DNA from: Pratylenchus scribneri
Lineage: Eukaryota; Nematoda; Chromadorea; Rhabditida; Pratylenchidae
NCBI GenBank assembly: GCA_030063045.1
Contig: JAQSEB010000173.1
Span: 186,001 to 250,000 of the forward strand
Reading direction: 5' to 3'
DNA length: 64,000 nucleotides
Notes under the pieces: generated by a model
Seen by the model: the letters and a program-made list of their open reading frames with translations, nothing else
Told to the model about the DNA's origin: nothing
The model's database searches: none
Program-made: the position numbers and the translations under genes
Shown: positions 35,592-47,586 of the stretch, piece after piece
How positions within the stretch are numbered: position 1 is the stretch's first letter
Layout of the letters: each line of letters opens with the position of its first letter

Positions 35592-37027
35592 TTAATCTTG
35601 ATTTGGATTGTTTGATTCTTGATCATTGTTAATGTTTATTTTATTTTCATTCGTATTTTTATTTGTTCTCCATAAGTTTCTACATATTAATTGATAATGT
35701 CCTGGTTTTTCACAATTTTTACATATAACATCTTTTTTAGAACACGATTTTATATTGTGTCCGATAGTTAAACATCGTTCGCATCTTTTTAATTCACTTA
35801 ATCTTTTGCTTCTTGATTCATAATCTGTGTATTTCGGGCAATTTTTGCTAGAGTGGTTTTCAGAACCATCGAATATACAGGTATATTTCTTTTTATTATC
35901 AGAATTATTTTGCTTAAAATGTTTTTTATTATTTTCATTATAAGTATTAGAATAATTTTTATTTTGATCCGTCATCGTTGCCATTGTCATCAAATGACTT
36001 TCATTTTGGTTATCATATTTAATGAATCTTCGTTGCGAATTATTATTATTATTTCTGTTGAAATTATTTTGAGATGATTCAGTTTTTCTCGGATTTGACC
36101 CATAATTTTGTGAGAGCTCAAATGCTTCTTCACGTAATGATAATATTTCATCAATTTTCTTTCTGAAATTTTCAAGTTTCCAATCAGGAAAAGCTTTTTT
36201 CGCTTTCAGCATTTCAAGCAATATCCATTGAGGGTACTTTGACTCTGCTAGGATTAACATGGATGGATTATTAATATCTTCTCCAGATGTCTCTAAAAGA
36301 CGGAATATTCTTTCCATTTCAATAATATTTTTCCGTATTGATGGGATATTTGGACCTGCGATGGGTATTTTTCTCAATTCTGAATATAAATTTATTAGTA
36401 AAGATTTTTCATCACCAAATTTTTTTCGTAAGGATCTCAACAATTGTATCATAATTATCATCAGTTGCAGGATATCCTTGTATCTCTGCAAGAGCTTTGC
36501 CTGATAGACAAGATTTCAAGTAATTAAATTTATCCACTCTTCTTAGACTAGCTTTTTGATTGACGGCTGAATGAAAACTAGACCAAAAGACTGGCCATTC
36601 TGTTGTTTTTCCATTAAATTTGGGTAAATCAAGTTTTGGTAACTTTGTCGCTACATTTACTAGTTCTACATCTCTTATTATCAATGCGGGATAAAACAAT
36701 TTGCAATTCAGTGATTGCATCTTTTCCGTTTTCAATCATATTAATAAAATTATTATTTTCATTAATAAATTGCTCATATTCTGCTGCAAAAGTTTGATAC
36801 TCTGCTGGAGCTTTATTTTTAACTTCCACTAATAATCTGGCCCACCTATCGTTATATTCTGCGAGCATGTCGCATTTATTCTTTATTTTTAAAATTAAGT
36901 CGGTTACGTCAGTTCTGACAACTACTTGACCATCTTTCATATTATTTTTGATGGTAACCGCTCTAGTAATATATTCGGCTAATTTGGCCTTGCCAGGGCC
37001 GATTAATTTCTTCAGTGGCCCGGACAT
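35592..37027 (-). pseudogene. gag of BEL/Pao element, two frameshifts
   Basis: Three frames in series from ATG 37027 to stop 35592. The middle part (LPKLDLPKFNGKTTEWPVFW, then LKSCLSGKALAEIQGYPA) is the DUF1759-like region of BEL/Pao Gag. The last part ends in CCHC-type zinc knuckles (CERCLTIGHNIKSC, CKNCEKPGHYQLIC) after an Asn-rich linker; these bind the element RNA. Frame changes occur near 36640-36700 and at about 36419-36425, the latter in a run of seven T (plus strand) where six would keep frame. With identical LTRs, these may be sequencing errors in homopolymers or very young mutations. Confidence 0.85.
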
Positions 37028-38982
37028 TTTTAAGATATTTATTTTTCTATTTTCTTATTCAATTTATTGTATTTATTTATTAATATTCAATTGAATGTAG
37101 AATTTATTTATTTAATTGTATTTTTGTATGATTTATTTTGTTTTGTATTAATGTAATTTTATATTTGTTTATTTTCTATTATGATTTATTATTTTATTTT
37201 ATTTGATATTTTATCAATAATTATTTAATTAATATTTTATTTAAGATTTATGCCTTTGTTGAATTTAGGATTCTATTGATTTATGCCTATATTGAATTAA
37301 GTCTTTGTTGATTTATGCCTTTATTGAATTATGGCTTTTATTATTTTTATTATGTGTATAATATAATAAAAAATAATAATTTAATTTATTTATATTCTTT
37401 TATTGCTATATATTATATTTATCTCTAATTTTTTTTATTGCTTTAATTTTCTTCGATTCAATAGAATTTCCTAAATTTATTTCTTTATTTAATAAATTTT
37501 ATTATAATTGTATTATAAATTTATTATATGAAATTATTTTCGACATTTTACTTTATATTCCTTTTATAATCGTATTTGCAAAGTCAAATTTGCTGTTTCA
37601 TCGAATGTGTGAACTTGGTGCAAGCACTCCTCAAGCCCTTCGATGACTCTGGAATATTTATTTTTGGTTTTTCTTTCTTTATTTGTTGAAAGATTTATTT
37701 ATTTTACTATATTTTATTTTACTTTTTTATTTACTGTGTTTAATATATTTATATCTTCGTATTGCTATAAATCAATTGATTTTATGATATTATATTGTTT
37801 TTTAACCGTATTTGGCTTTATTTTATTATATTACGTGATTTATGCTGATATTTTATTATTTATTTTGTTTACAAGATATACTTTGTATTGCAATTTTATT
37901 TATCAGATTGAATTTAATACTATAATATTGTATTTAGTCTATATTTATTAGAGGGAATACTTATTTTATACTTTATTTCAAGCTTGTATTATTCCTGATT
38001 TACAATAGAAATACTTTCCAAATTGTATTTCCTTTATTTTATTATAAAATTTTAATTTTGTATTTATTATAGTATTTTATAGCAATTATATTTATCCTTT
38101 ATTAATTCAATATATTGATATACAATTTTTTCTATATTTTTATTGTATTTTATTTTTATTATATTTGTTGATATTACCGTATTTGGTATATTAATTTTAA
38201 TATAGCAATATATTTATTCGTAATTTCCTCTATGTTTTACGTTTACTACTAAGTAAATTATTACCAGCCGAAAATTGACTGGAGTTTTGTGGATCAGAGC
38301 GATAGATTTATCTATTTTAGATAATTGGAAAAATAATTTTTTATTTTATTTTAATTATGTTTTTTATAAATGAAACCAACCAGATGCTTGTTAAATAGGG
38401 TTCAATTTCCTGTTAAGAAGTTTGTATTTGTGCCTTCTGTTCTGTTGTCCAAATCCTGTTTGTTCAAATTGTGTTGATGTTTTGTCCTTGTTGATTGGAA
38501 CCAATTTTCGCTTGGCTGTAAATTTTTATTGAATTAAAGTTCAATTTTAATTGGACGAAGGTCTTTGTTATTTAGTTATAGCAGAATTTTCTTTTCCTTG
38601 TATTGAAATTGCTGCTCCTTTTTGTTTAGTAGTTCAATGGATGGTTTTTTGTGATTTGTAGTCTTGTAGTTGAGAATAAAGATTATATGGCGTTCAGCCT
38701 TTGTTTTTATTGATAATTTATCGTCAATAAAATTGATTGTTATTTTTGTTTTTAGTAAAAGACGTTCAGTCTTTGCATCTTTTTATTGCGAGGCCTTATC
38801 TCGACAAAATTAATTTATTTATTATTGTTTTGTGGATGGCTGTTTTTAGCACTATTTTATTGCTCAATTATTCAAATTGAAATTATATTTTAATTTTTTC
38901 CTATGGGCGGATTGGCCCGAATTATTTTATTTCCTTGGGCGGATTAGCCCGAATTAATTTTAGAATTAATTGTCTGGCCTTT
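37028..38982. other. Long leader of the LTR element
   Basis: Nearly 2 kb, T-rich on the plus strand and without a convincing frame on the coding (minus) strand. The 102-codon plus-strand frame at 37643-37951 is low-complexity Phe/Tyr/Ile and is not a gene. It may hold packaging signals. Confidence 0.6.
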
Positions 38983-39000
38983 TATTTGGCCGTTGCACCA
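38983..39000 (-). promoter_or_regulatory. Primer-binding site of the LTR element
   Basis: TGGTGCAACGG starts three bases inside the 5' LTR on the minus strand; TGG is the complement of a tRNA CCA end. Which tRNA primes cannot be decided from this window. Confidence 0.6.
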
Positions 39001-39003
39001 CTT

Positions 39004-39741
39004 TATTGGAAGAGTTTTGAACTCTCCAATAAGAATAACACTATTTTTAATTAATTGAGAATTGAGGGCAATCAGCCCGGTAAATTTAATTTAAGAAATT
39101 AAATTTATCACCTGGGATTTCCTATTAAGACTATCAGTCTTTTCCTAAGGCTCGTGGCCTTTATTTAAAATGAAATTGGATGGGCTAGGCCCGAATTAAT
39201 TAAAGCTTTTATTCAATTTTATTAATTGGAAGGAATTTAATTTTACATAAAAAATGAATTTAATAATTTGGGAAAACTGAATTTTTACAATTTTCGTTCG
39301 CCTTATATAGTCGGCTAATTGTTAGACATACATATTCACAATTAAGGTTATAGAAATTATTTTTATATTAATTAACATTATGATGAAATATTTCCAGACA
39401 GTCACGTGTTTTTGTTCTATTTTTAGACTGAATTATTGCGAAATTAACACATGACTCATCACGTGAATATGATGAGTCATCATAAGAGATAAAATTATTT
39501 CGAAATAAACACGTGATAATCACGTGAATAGGTTAAGTATGATAAAAAATGATGAGTCATCATTTAAAAATGATAAAAAATAAAAAGGAAATGATGAGTC
39601 ATCATTGGAATTAATTATTTTTAACAAACAATAAATTGATTTTGGAATAATTCGGAATAATAAATTAATTATAAATAGTTTTAATCAAATATTAAATATA
39701 TTTCTTCTTCTTTTAATCGATTTACTTCGCTTTTTGCGACA
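39004..39741 (-). repeat. 5' LTR (right copy)
   Basis: Same length and, by eye, the same sequence as the left LTR. It supplies the promoter of the element on the minus strand. Followed on the plus side by the second AATAT target copy. Confidence 0.9.
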
Positions 39742-40141
39742 AATATTCCTCTAGGAAATATTAATATTATTTTAAGAAATTTGTGAAGAATTTTGAATTT
39801 ATTAAAAATACATTTTTATTGTTTAATTTAATTCAGAATTTTTTAGAGTGGAAGGATAAATATGAAACTTTGTCTCAATTTGTCAATTTATGATAAATTT
39901 AGCAAATACAAATGCCAAATTTACTATGGATAGAACACTTTTATGCATCTTGGAATACCGTAACAAGATGGTGAAATATGAGAGGAATAGTAATCTTATT
40001 CATGTTTAATTGACAAAAAATCTTGAAATACAAATTTTTTGACTAAATTACGATGATTGATTTAGAAAAAATTTAATGGAAAAATTGATAAAAAAAATTA
40101 ATTAGAATAAAATTAATTATGTAGAAAAAAATTTTGTGAAC

Positions 40142-40268
40142 AAAATGGAAAACCGTATTAAAAAGTCATTGCAAGAAATGTTTGATGAATTTTGTAGAGG
40201 GAATACAATGATGTGTAATATCCATCAAAAAAGTCGGTGAAAATTCCACCAAAAAATTTTAAAATATT
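40142..40268 (-). pseudogene. Chemoreceptor pseudo-exon (copy of exon 2)
   Basis: GAAATGTTTGATGAATTTTG and TCGGTGAAAATTCCACCAAA align with exon 2 of the intact receptor (13547-13728) but lack about 40 internal bases. Together with 33586-33791 it keeps the exon order 3-2 of the parent on the same strand. Confidence 0.65.
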
Positions 40269-40564
40269 AGCTGATTATGTTCATTTTTTTGTTAAGCAAT
40301 GGAAATTTGCTAAATATTTTTACTCTCATATTAGTATAATATCGTGACAAATATTTTTCTTATTAATTTTTTTATTTGATAAGCTTAAAATACACAGTCT
40401 TTTTCAATATTCATATTTAATTTTAAAATTTTTCTTTCATAATTCTAGTTTTAAACAATTTTTTACTCATTTTTTTCTACAAATTTCTTTTCATAATCAT
40501 TATAAGGGAAAATGGATGAATACATGAATACCGGAATTAATTAGGACCTGTGGGAGCTTCACTA

Positions 40565-40930
40565 TAAATAACTATCCCACAAAATGCCTATATACAGTTT
40601 TTGACTTCAAATAAATCAATAACCAGTTTTTGACCTTACAAACTTTATACCATTTTGTAGATCACATCGAGGCGCATCGAATTTTATAGGAAATAGCAGT
40701 TTCGACCCAAAATTAAAGTGATTAAAATCAAAAGAAAGAAAATATGGTTTAAACGGCTTAACTTGCTCAGTTTCAATTTAATTACGAATCGAAAGAGACG
40801 ATTCGATGAGATCTTCAAATTAGTAATAAGATTTGTAAGGTCTAAACCGATTTCTGATTTTTTAGAAGTCAAAAACTGTTTTAGGCATTTTGTGAGTTTT
40901 TCCCTTTAGGCATTTCGTGAAAAGCATTTT
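40565..40930. repeat. Fold-back element, core family 1, copy 7
   Basis: Outer arms CACAAAATGCCTATATACAG and CTGTTTTAGGCATTTTGTGA, then the common core (GACTTCAAATAAATCA / TGATTTTTTAGAAGTC; AGATCACATCGAGGCGCATC). The arms are again specific to this copy. Confidence 0.8.
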
Positions 40931-41521
40931 ATTATTAAAATGATTGGATCAAATATAGATGAGTGCAGAAATTGATGACCATAATATTAAATTCGCTCGA
41001 AATATTGCCTAGTTTGCAGTATTTTTTAATTTCTATCATCAAATTCACAAGTTTTTACTCTAAACAATTAACAAAGGGTTTTCAGTGGCCCAAAATTTAA
41101 TAAAACTTAATGCAATTTTTACTCGAAAACTTGATTATATGCGCAAATCTGAGTTGAAACTTTGATCAATTACAAAAAATTAAATTGATATTTTTATTGT
41201 TTTGATAAGATTTTGAATAATATTTGAAAACCTCCAAATAATCTAATTTTTTTTTTATTAAAAATCGCTAGTTAGCAAATAATAAAAGTTTAAATAAAAA
41301 TCGATGCTATTCTGATTTTTTATATATGTTATCAAAATCAATTATCCAAAATCAAGTAAAAAATTAAGAAATTTAATATTTTTAAGAAAGAAATAAAAAA
41401 TTGATCATAGATGAGCTCGATTATCTCCTAATTAATTTAAACTGTATTGTATGTTAAAATAATATTTTCAAATATTTTTCAGCATTCAAAAAAAACATAT
41501 ACTTAATTAAATATTGATCAA

Positions 41522-43805
41522 ATGTCCGGCAGAGACAGAGGCCTTGATTCAAACATTTGGAAGATCGAATTATACGATATAGACGATGAGAATGAAGAAT
41601 ATGCGATTTGTACCAAATGTACTGCAAAACAAGGCGGCACAAAGGTGCGCATAAAATGCGAAGCAAAATCAGGCGGAACAACATCGGGATTAATTCGTCA
41701 TTTGTTGAAGACGAGCGCACACACAATACCGGAGGAAGATAATTATGTGAAAAAATACAAAGAACTTGAGGTTTTTTAATTTTATTCTTAAATATTTGTA
41801 AAAAAATTTTTGAGTGATTTTTTTGCTTTTGAAAATTTTCGTAAACTCTTCCCTTCTATACTAAATAAATAGGGAATGGAATATTCCTGCTTTCCTTTTC
41901 GTCCATATTTTCACTATCGGAATTAAAATTTCCCGCGAGAAACCTAGAGTTTCCATCTTTTGCTTTTATTATTTGGGCTAATTTCTCTCTCCTTTCTATA
42001 TTTATAAATAGGGGAATATTCATGTCTTTCTCTTTTTGCACTTTTTTTGCAGAGGAAAATGGAAAATCAACATTTCCCATGGGAAATCTAGAGTTTTAAT
42101 TTATTTGCTACTCACCAATTTATCCCGCGGGAAATGTGGCTAAAAATCTTCGCCAAAGAAAATCCTCCTAACCAAATTCCTCGCACAATATTTCAGTTTC
42201 CTTTATGATTTGGCCTAATAAAAAATTTAAATTATTCTTAAATGGAATCCAAAAATGTGGCCCAAACAGAAAATTCCAAAATCCAATTAATTGGCAACGA
42301 GCTTATTGAGGAAATTTTTGTATTCCTTGACAGTGTAAAATTGGGATCAATTTATTAGAATTATGATTAAATTTGTTGTTTGGGAAAATAAAAGTTTATA
42401 TTAAGGCCAAGAAAATCCTGGAATCACCAATTGTCAAGGAAGAATTGGCCAAAAAGGATAAAGAAATTGCCGAAGAATTGGCCAAAAAGGATAAAGAAAT
42501 TGCCGAAGAATTGGCCAAAATCCATCAAGAACATGCCAAAGAATTGGCCAAAATGGTACAGGAATATGAAGAAAAATTGGCAAAACAGGTGGAGGAAAAA
42601 CGGCAAAAAGACAATGAAATTGGCAAAAAAATGCGCATGGAAAACAAACAAAAAGCACTGGACAAACAAAAAGCATTGGTAGCTGCAGGTAATTTTCTCA
42701 ATTCATTTATTTATATTTTGGGAAACCAATTAAACTGGGAACTTCTTAAAATAAAGACCAAACATTTTATAGCTAATAAGTAAGATTTAAGAATTTTAGG
42801 CATAATAAAGAGCAAGACAGAAGCACAGAAATGACCCCCCTTTTATTTCATGGCAACAAAAATGTCTTTTTTAATGACAATTTTATCTATGCATCCGTTA
42901 ACGGCTAATTATATCTTTCTTATTAATCATAATTTTCAATTGAAATAGATACGATTCTTAATTCTAAGAAATTGGTAATCCCGGGTTTTTAGCTAGATAT
43001 TGATTTGACTAATTTTGAAAATATCGGACTCAATCATTCATCAGACATGAGAATAAGCTCATTATACTTATTAGTATGGTTGATTTTTTAGTCTTTCAAA
43101 TTTCAATTTTAGACCCCCTATTAAGATTTAGGAAAAAGTTAGTAAACAAAAACCATTTGGGTTTAAACAATGATTTAATCTTAAAAAAACAAGCTCATAT
43201 TTGTATGAAATTGAAATTTCCTAGACTAAATCGATAATGCCTAATTGAATGAGCCTATTTTAAAGCATATAAAAGTTTTAGAAGCCTGGATTTGCCTGAT
43301 AACCTAGCATTTAGTTCAGGAAGCCAGTTTACAATATTTACTGCAACAAATACAATGAAATATTAGAATTAAAATTATTTTATAATTTTAATTTTCTTTT
43401 CTGAAATTTTTTTTACAGGCCATCAGCCGCAACAAAATTTGCCTGCAGAATCTTCGTCAATTCCAATTCCAAGTGCAACTACAAAATTCTCAACACGCGG
43501 AAGCCTTCCATTTTTGACTGACAGTAAATTATTTATTCATAACGAAAAATAAATATCATATTCAAATTAAATTTTTTGAAAAGAAAATTATCAAATTTTA
43601 TACAATTTCAGTTGTTCCTCCTGTTGGCGAATTGCCGGAAAATTTCCTTGACATTGGAGGTGAAGATGAAAGTGTGAAGGAATCGACCGTTTCGAGTGAT
43701 AACAAAATGGATTCCCCTCATCAACATGCCGGTGTAAGTGGATTCAAGCCTAAAAGCCCAATGAAACGGAAATTCCCTACCGAAGAAGAAAAGAAAGAAG
43801 AATGA
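41522..43805 (+). CDS. BED zinc-finger / coiled-coil protein with alternative F-box-like first exon
   Basis: Exons 41522-41770, 42406-42688, 43419-43523 and 43612-43805 join in phase to 276 residues. Exon 1 encodes a BED-type finger (CTKC, then SGGTTSGLIRHLLKTSAH with the final His pair), a DNA-binding fold often shared with hAT transposases and chromatin proteins. Exon 2 is a Lys/Glu coiled coil with a repeated unit (KDKEIAEELAK twice). Exons 3-4 are Ser/Pro-rich then acidic with a basic end (KRKFPTEEEKK), a possible nuclear signal. A second ATG exon, 42242-42334 (F-box-like NELIEEIFVFLDS), splices in the same phase 0 to 42406 over a 71-bp intron, so two first exons could give BED- or F-box-led proteins. 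AATAAA at 43841. Confidence 0.75.
41860..42150. repeat. Tandem TTCCCGCGGGAAA-type repeats in intron 1
   Basis: TTTCCCGCGAGAAACCTAGA, TTTCCCATGGGAAATCTAGA and ATCCCGCGGGAAATGTGG occur in order and each is a small palindrome. They lie just upstream of the alternative first exon and might be promoter elements; that is inference. Confidence 0.45.
43020..43285. repeat. Dispersed repeat (partner at 27.1 kb)
   Basis: Shares GGGTTTAAACAATG, GAAATTGAAATTTCC and AGACTAAATCGATAATGCC with 27115-27350. Located in intron 3 of the BED gene. Confidence 0.55.
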
Positions 43806-43859
43806 AAAGCGAGCAGAATTTGGATTAAACAAGCAATTTAAATAAATCACTTTTTAATG

Positions 43860-44809
43860 ATAATTTTGGTTGTTGTTTTGTTGTTGTTGATTTTATTAAA
43901 TTTAAATAAATCAAAATAATTCAAAAATATTTCAACGGTCATAGATTTGTTTAGCAAACGAAAATTTTGTGAAATAAAACATTTTTTAGTCTACCTAAAT
44001 TCTGTAGTAATGGCACTATGGCACTCATCAAATTTCCTGAACCATTTTTCATTCCATTTGTTCAGAAAATGGGCAATTCAATATCAGTTCATTTTCAACC
44101 TAGCAATTTTAGGAAAGGCAAATGAGCCATTTGAAAATAATAATTGTACGCTAAAAATCTGCTGATCGCAATTGATTTTATAAATTACATTTTCCTAATC
44201 ATCCCATTACTTTCAGAGCAGTAATTCCCTCTTTTCCGCTCCAACTTTTTTCACCATTGTCCGTCCCATTTCATCACTTTTGCTGCTGTTTTGCTGTTAA
44301 TTTGTTTATAATTTATCCATTGGCCACAATCTCTGTTGAGATGAGAATGGAATTGTCCCAACAAAAAGCAATGTAAAGGAAAAGGATGCTAAATACTATG
44401 TGTCAATGTGAAAAATGGGATATTGATTTAAACAAAGATGACTCATATAAGTTTCATTTTTTCATTTCAAAATTGCATTTAATATAACTTAATTTGGACA
44501 GAATAGATGATGGAAATTGGCCTAAAATATTAAACCATTTTTAAAAGAAAAATGTGCCTTTTTACCTTATCCCTGGATTTAAAAATATGGGAAATTTCTT
44601 TGAATTGAATAAAAAAAATAAAATAATTTCAACTCCCTAGTAGACCCTACTCTCCTAATAAATTCATCATAAAATTGCACATTTCAAAATTTCTACATGT
44701 ATTTTTTTACAATCCATTCACGAATATCGTTTCTATCAACTTTTTAGAGCTGGGAAAAATTATTTTTATTTTTTAAAATTAATTTCTATAAAAAATTTAG
44801 TATGTGTGT
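43860..44809. other. Intergenic, no gene recognised
   Basis: A 72-codon plus-strand frame at 43947-44165 has no recognisable motif. Otherwise AT-rich spacer. Confidence 0.4.
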
Positions 44810-45072
44810 TCAACCCTTTTAAAATAAAATGGACGTCAACGAATTCGTTCATTTGAGTGCGAAAATATTTTCGAAAAAAATTCCTTCCAAATCTTGCGCC
44901 TTCTAAAATCAATTAATTCCATCAAATACTGAATTGTATTTGATATAAATTAGCAAATAAAAAATCAAGAAATAAACGTAAACATTCACCCCAATAATTC
45001 CTTCCAAAACGAGAACATCAGCACTGAAATTGCGAGCAATGATTGTGAACAAATTGCGAGGCAAAATAGATC
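44810..45072. repeat. Dispersed conserved block, copy 2
   Basis: Matches 15375-15690 in the same order and orientation. With the two chemoreceptor pseudo-exons at 33.6 and 40.2 kb it suggests a decayed duplicate of the 12.9-15.7 kb region. Confidence 0.6.
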
Positions 45073-45954
45073 ATGGCGCTATTTGTGTGTGGTTATATTA
45101 ACCTATCAAAATTTTAAAAAATGGACTATTTATTAGGCAATTATTTAGAGAAAGAAATATGTAAAATAATAAAAAAATATAATGAATAAATTAAATATAT
45201 TTAAAAATAAAAATCAAAAAATTAATTAAATTATTTTTTCCAACTAAATCTGTGAAATGAAAACCCCATGCTAAAATTCGACATTCAAATTTATTTCAAA
45301 TTTACAATTTCTTTTGAATAAATTTGCAATGTATCATGGAATGATTAAAAAGGAAGCCGAATGAATTAAGTAATTGTGTTCCCATCAAACAGTGAATTGA
45401 TTACATATCAAGAATTAAAATGAAAAAAGAGAGACAAAAATTTTTGATAAAAAATAATTTTGCAAAATGGGAATAACCAGAGATCGGGTAAATAACAAAA
45501 CCCATGTCCTGCTAATTTTATCGAAAAAGCTCATTCGAAACAATACAAAGTCCAAAAAAATAAGTCTTAATGGTAATGAAACAAATATCAACAAATTTTT
45601 TTACCCAGTTTTTCTTAAGTCAGCTGTGGAAAACCAATGGCCAATGCAATAATGGAAAATGAACAACAATTGAAAATAGAAAAAGCACAGTTGACTCGGC
45701 AATTCTATTCTTTCCCGTGGAACAAAGTCATTTAAAAATGGGCAAATGTTCGGTTCTCTCATCTTAATGTCAAAATATAAAAGACTTTCATTTTTAGCTT
45801 AATTACTTTTCAGTTTAATTAGCCTAATTCATAGACTCCGACATTTTTGTCTAATTCACAAATATTTCATTTATTTTTTTTTCTTAACAACTTTAAATTT
45901 CAGATCTCAATAAATCCATTTTATTTTACATTCAAATTTGACAAAGTGAAATGA

Positions 45955-46622
45955 AAGTTTCCTACCATTTTTGTGGCTGTTTTGGGAATTATTTCCCTCT
46001 TCTATTTTAGTGGAAGTAATGGCTGGTGCAGTACAGGCGTTTTTGGTGAAGATTGCCCAAGAAGTCAATGTGTTTGCGACAAGTCAAAAGCTTGGAAAGG
46101 AATTGCCAATTCCAATCTCGAGAAAGTTTTAAATAAGAAAAAGAAAAAGCCAGAAATAATATAAAGAGTGTAATTTTCAGTTCATTTTTATCTTTTATCT
46201 CGGAATCTATCGGGATTAAATAATTTAATTGATTATAATAACCAATAGAAAATCGATTTAAAAGAATTTAAGCAGCAAAATTTTTTCTTTAAATTTGAAA
46301 TTTTCAAATTATTAAACTTTTTTAAACTATGGAGCCAGTATAATTAGTTTAATTAGCTGGAAACTAATGAAAATCTTTTAATTTTACAAATTTCAGTGTA
46401 AATGCACTTTATTATGTATGCAAATTCGCTGATGACGCTCAACGCAATTGTGGAGCCACATGGGACGATTGCCTTGAAAAATATGTGACTGTACGAAGCT
46501 GGTTCCAAATAGGTTCAAATTGGTTCCGTTGCCCTGCGGATAAAGGCAGACAAGCAGCAATCAATGCTGGATGGAATGGCTATTATTCGGGGTCATGCGA
46601 TCATCTTCTAACCGATTGCTAG
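45955..46622 (+). pseudogene. Cysteine-rich secreted protein gene, probably broken
   Basis: Block 1 (about 45950-46160) encodes a signal-peptide-like stretch (VAVLGIISLFYFSGSNG) and a Cys-rich segment (CSTG, EDCPRSQCVC), but its only nearby ATG (in AATGAAAGTTTCC) is one base out of frame with it. Block 2, 46397-46622 after a TTTCAG acceptor, gives VNALYYVCKFADDAQRNCG and five more Cys to a TAG. Block 2 needs an incoming phase 2, and no donor in block 1 supplies it. Either a small exon is unseen or the gene has an indel. AATAAA at 46691. Family not recognised; even Cys spacing suggests a disulfide-bonded extracellular protein. Confidence 0.5.
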
Positions 46623-46975
46623 AATACGAAAGAAGATATTGATTAATTTGATCATTTAATCATGAATTCACAAATGAATATAATTGTGAAAATAAAATTG
46701 CTTTAATAGAATTTACAAAAAAAAATATTATATGGATTATGGATATTCTTATTTAAAATATCTTTTTACTGTATAATCTCTTTTAATACCCGTGGCTATT
46801 ATTTTTGCCACTTCTCAAAATTTGCGATATGCATCTGATTCTGTAATTTTAGGAAATTTTTGAATAGTAAAGTTTCAGAGAAACTAAGAAAATGTAATAA
46901 AAAAAATTTGTAAATTCAACCTTCTCAGAGTTATATAAACACTCGGAGATCGGTAATTAAAAGAAAGAGGTGTAT

Positions 46976-47206
46976 TTAAAAAGGTTATACTGGAGGAACA
47001 AATACAAAAAGACAATGAAGTTGGCCAAAGAATGCGATTGGAAAATAAACAAAAAGCATTGGCAGCTGCAAGTATTTTCTTAATTTATTGTTATATTTTT
47101 TTCGGTAATATTCAAATAAACTTAAAGAAAGTGGATATTAAAGCCCAATGATGAAGCGAAAAATCGCCGAAGAAAATGAATCGACTGAACAGAAAGACAA
47201 TTTATA
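46976..47206 (+). pseudogene. Fragment of a BED-gene coiled-coil paralogue
   Basis: QKDNEVGQRMRLENKQKALA matches the end of exon 2 of the 41.5-43.8 kb gene (QKDNEIGKKMRMENKQKAL), including the exon-end GCTGCA but with the GT donor changed to AGT. A further stretch near 47140 resembles the MKRK...EEE tail. No start codon; a relic. Confidence 0.65.
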
Positions 47207-47586
47207 ATAGAGAAAACAGAAATTCGAATAAAATAAGCAATAAATGAGCCCTTTTTATTGATATTTAATTCATTATTTCATTATTGTTGCTGAGAATATC
47301 TAATTAAAAAATAAATGAAAATAATTCAAAAATGCTTCAAAACATCAATAGATTATCTAATAAAAATTTGGTAAAGCAAACATTTTTTAATCTTCTAATT
47401 AAATATTTTCTCCATGGCAGGCATCAATTTCCTAAATGATTTAGTTCATCCAACTTATTAAATATTTATAATTTTATAAAAAGATTTTTATCAATAGTTA
47501 AAATAGTTATATAATTAATTAATATTATTGCAATTTTTATTCGATTTACACCGATTCACTTAATTTATTTATTTGTGTATATTCAA

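Larger units (their letters stand above)
33792..39741 (-). mobile_element. BEL/Pao-type LTR retrotransposon, gag only
   Basis: Two 738-bp direct LTRs (33792-34529 and 39004-39741) look identical base for base and are flanked by AATAT (33787-33791, 39742-39746), allowing a 4-6 bp ambiguity. The element reads on the minus strand: its 5' LTR is the right one, followed after 3 bases by a TGG-starting primer-binding site. Between the LTRs there are about 1.95 kb of leader, a gag gene, then about 1.06 kb without any pol, protease, RT or integrase frame. It must be a non-autonomous element mobilised by a relative, and identical LTRs mean recent insertion. It split an already decayed chemoreceptor copy. 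Confidence 0.9.

Noticed and set aside
37643..37951. 102-codon hydrophobic plus-strand frame inside the LTR element
   Set aside because: Low-complexity AT-rich leader, wrong strand for the element, no motif.
42424..42682. Phe/Leu and Lys/Asn-rich frames on both strands at 42.4-42.7 kb
   Set aside because: Shadows of the coiled-coil exon of the BED gene, whose repeated GAATTGGCCAAAAAGGATAA unit keeps other frames open.
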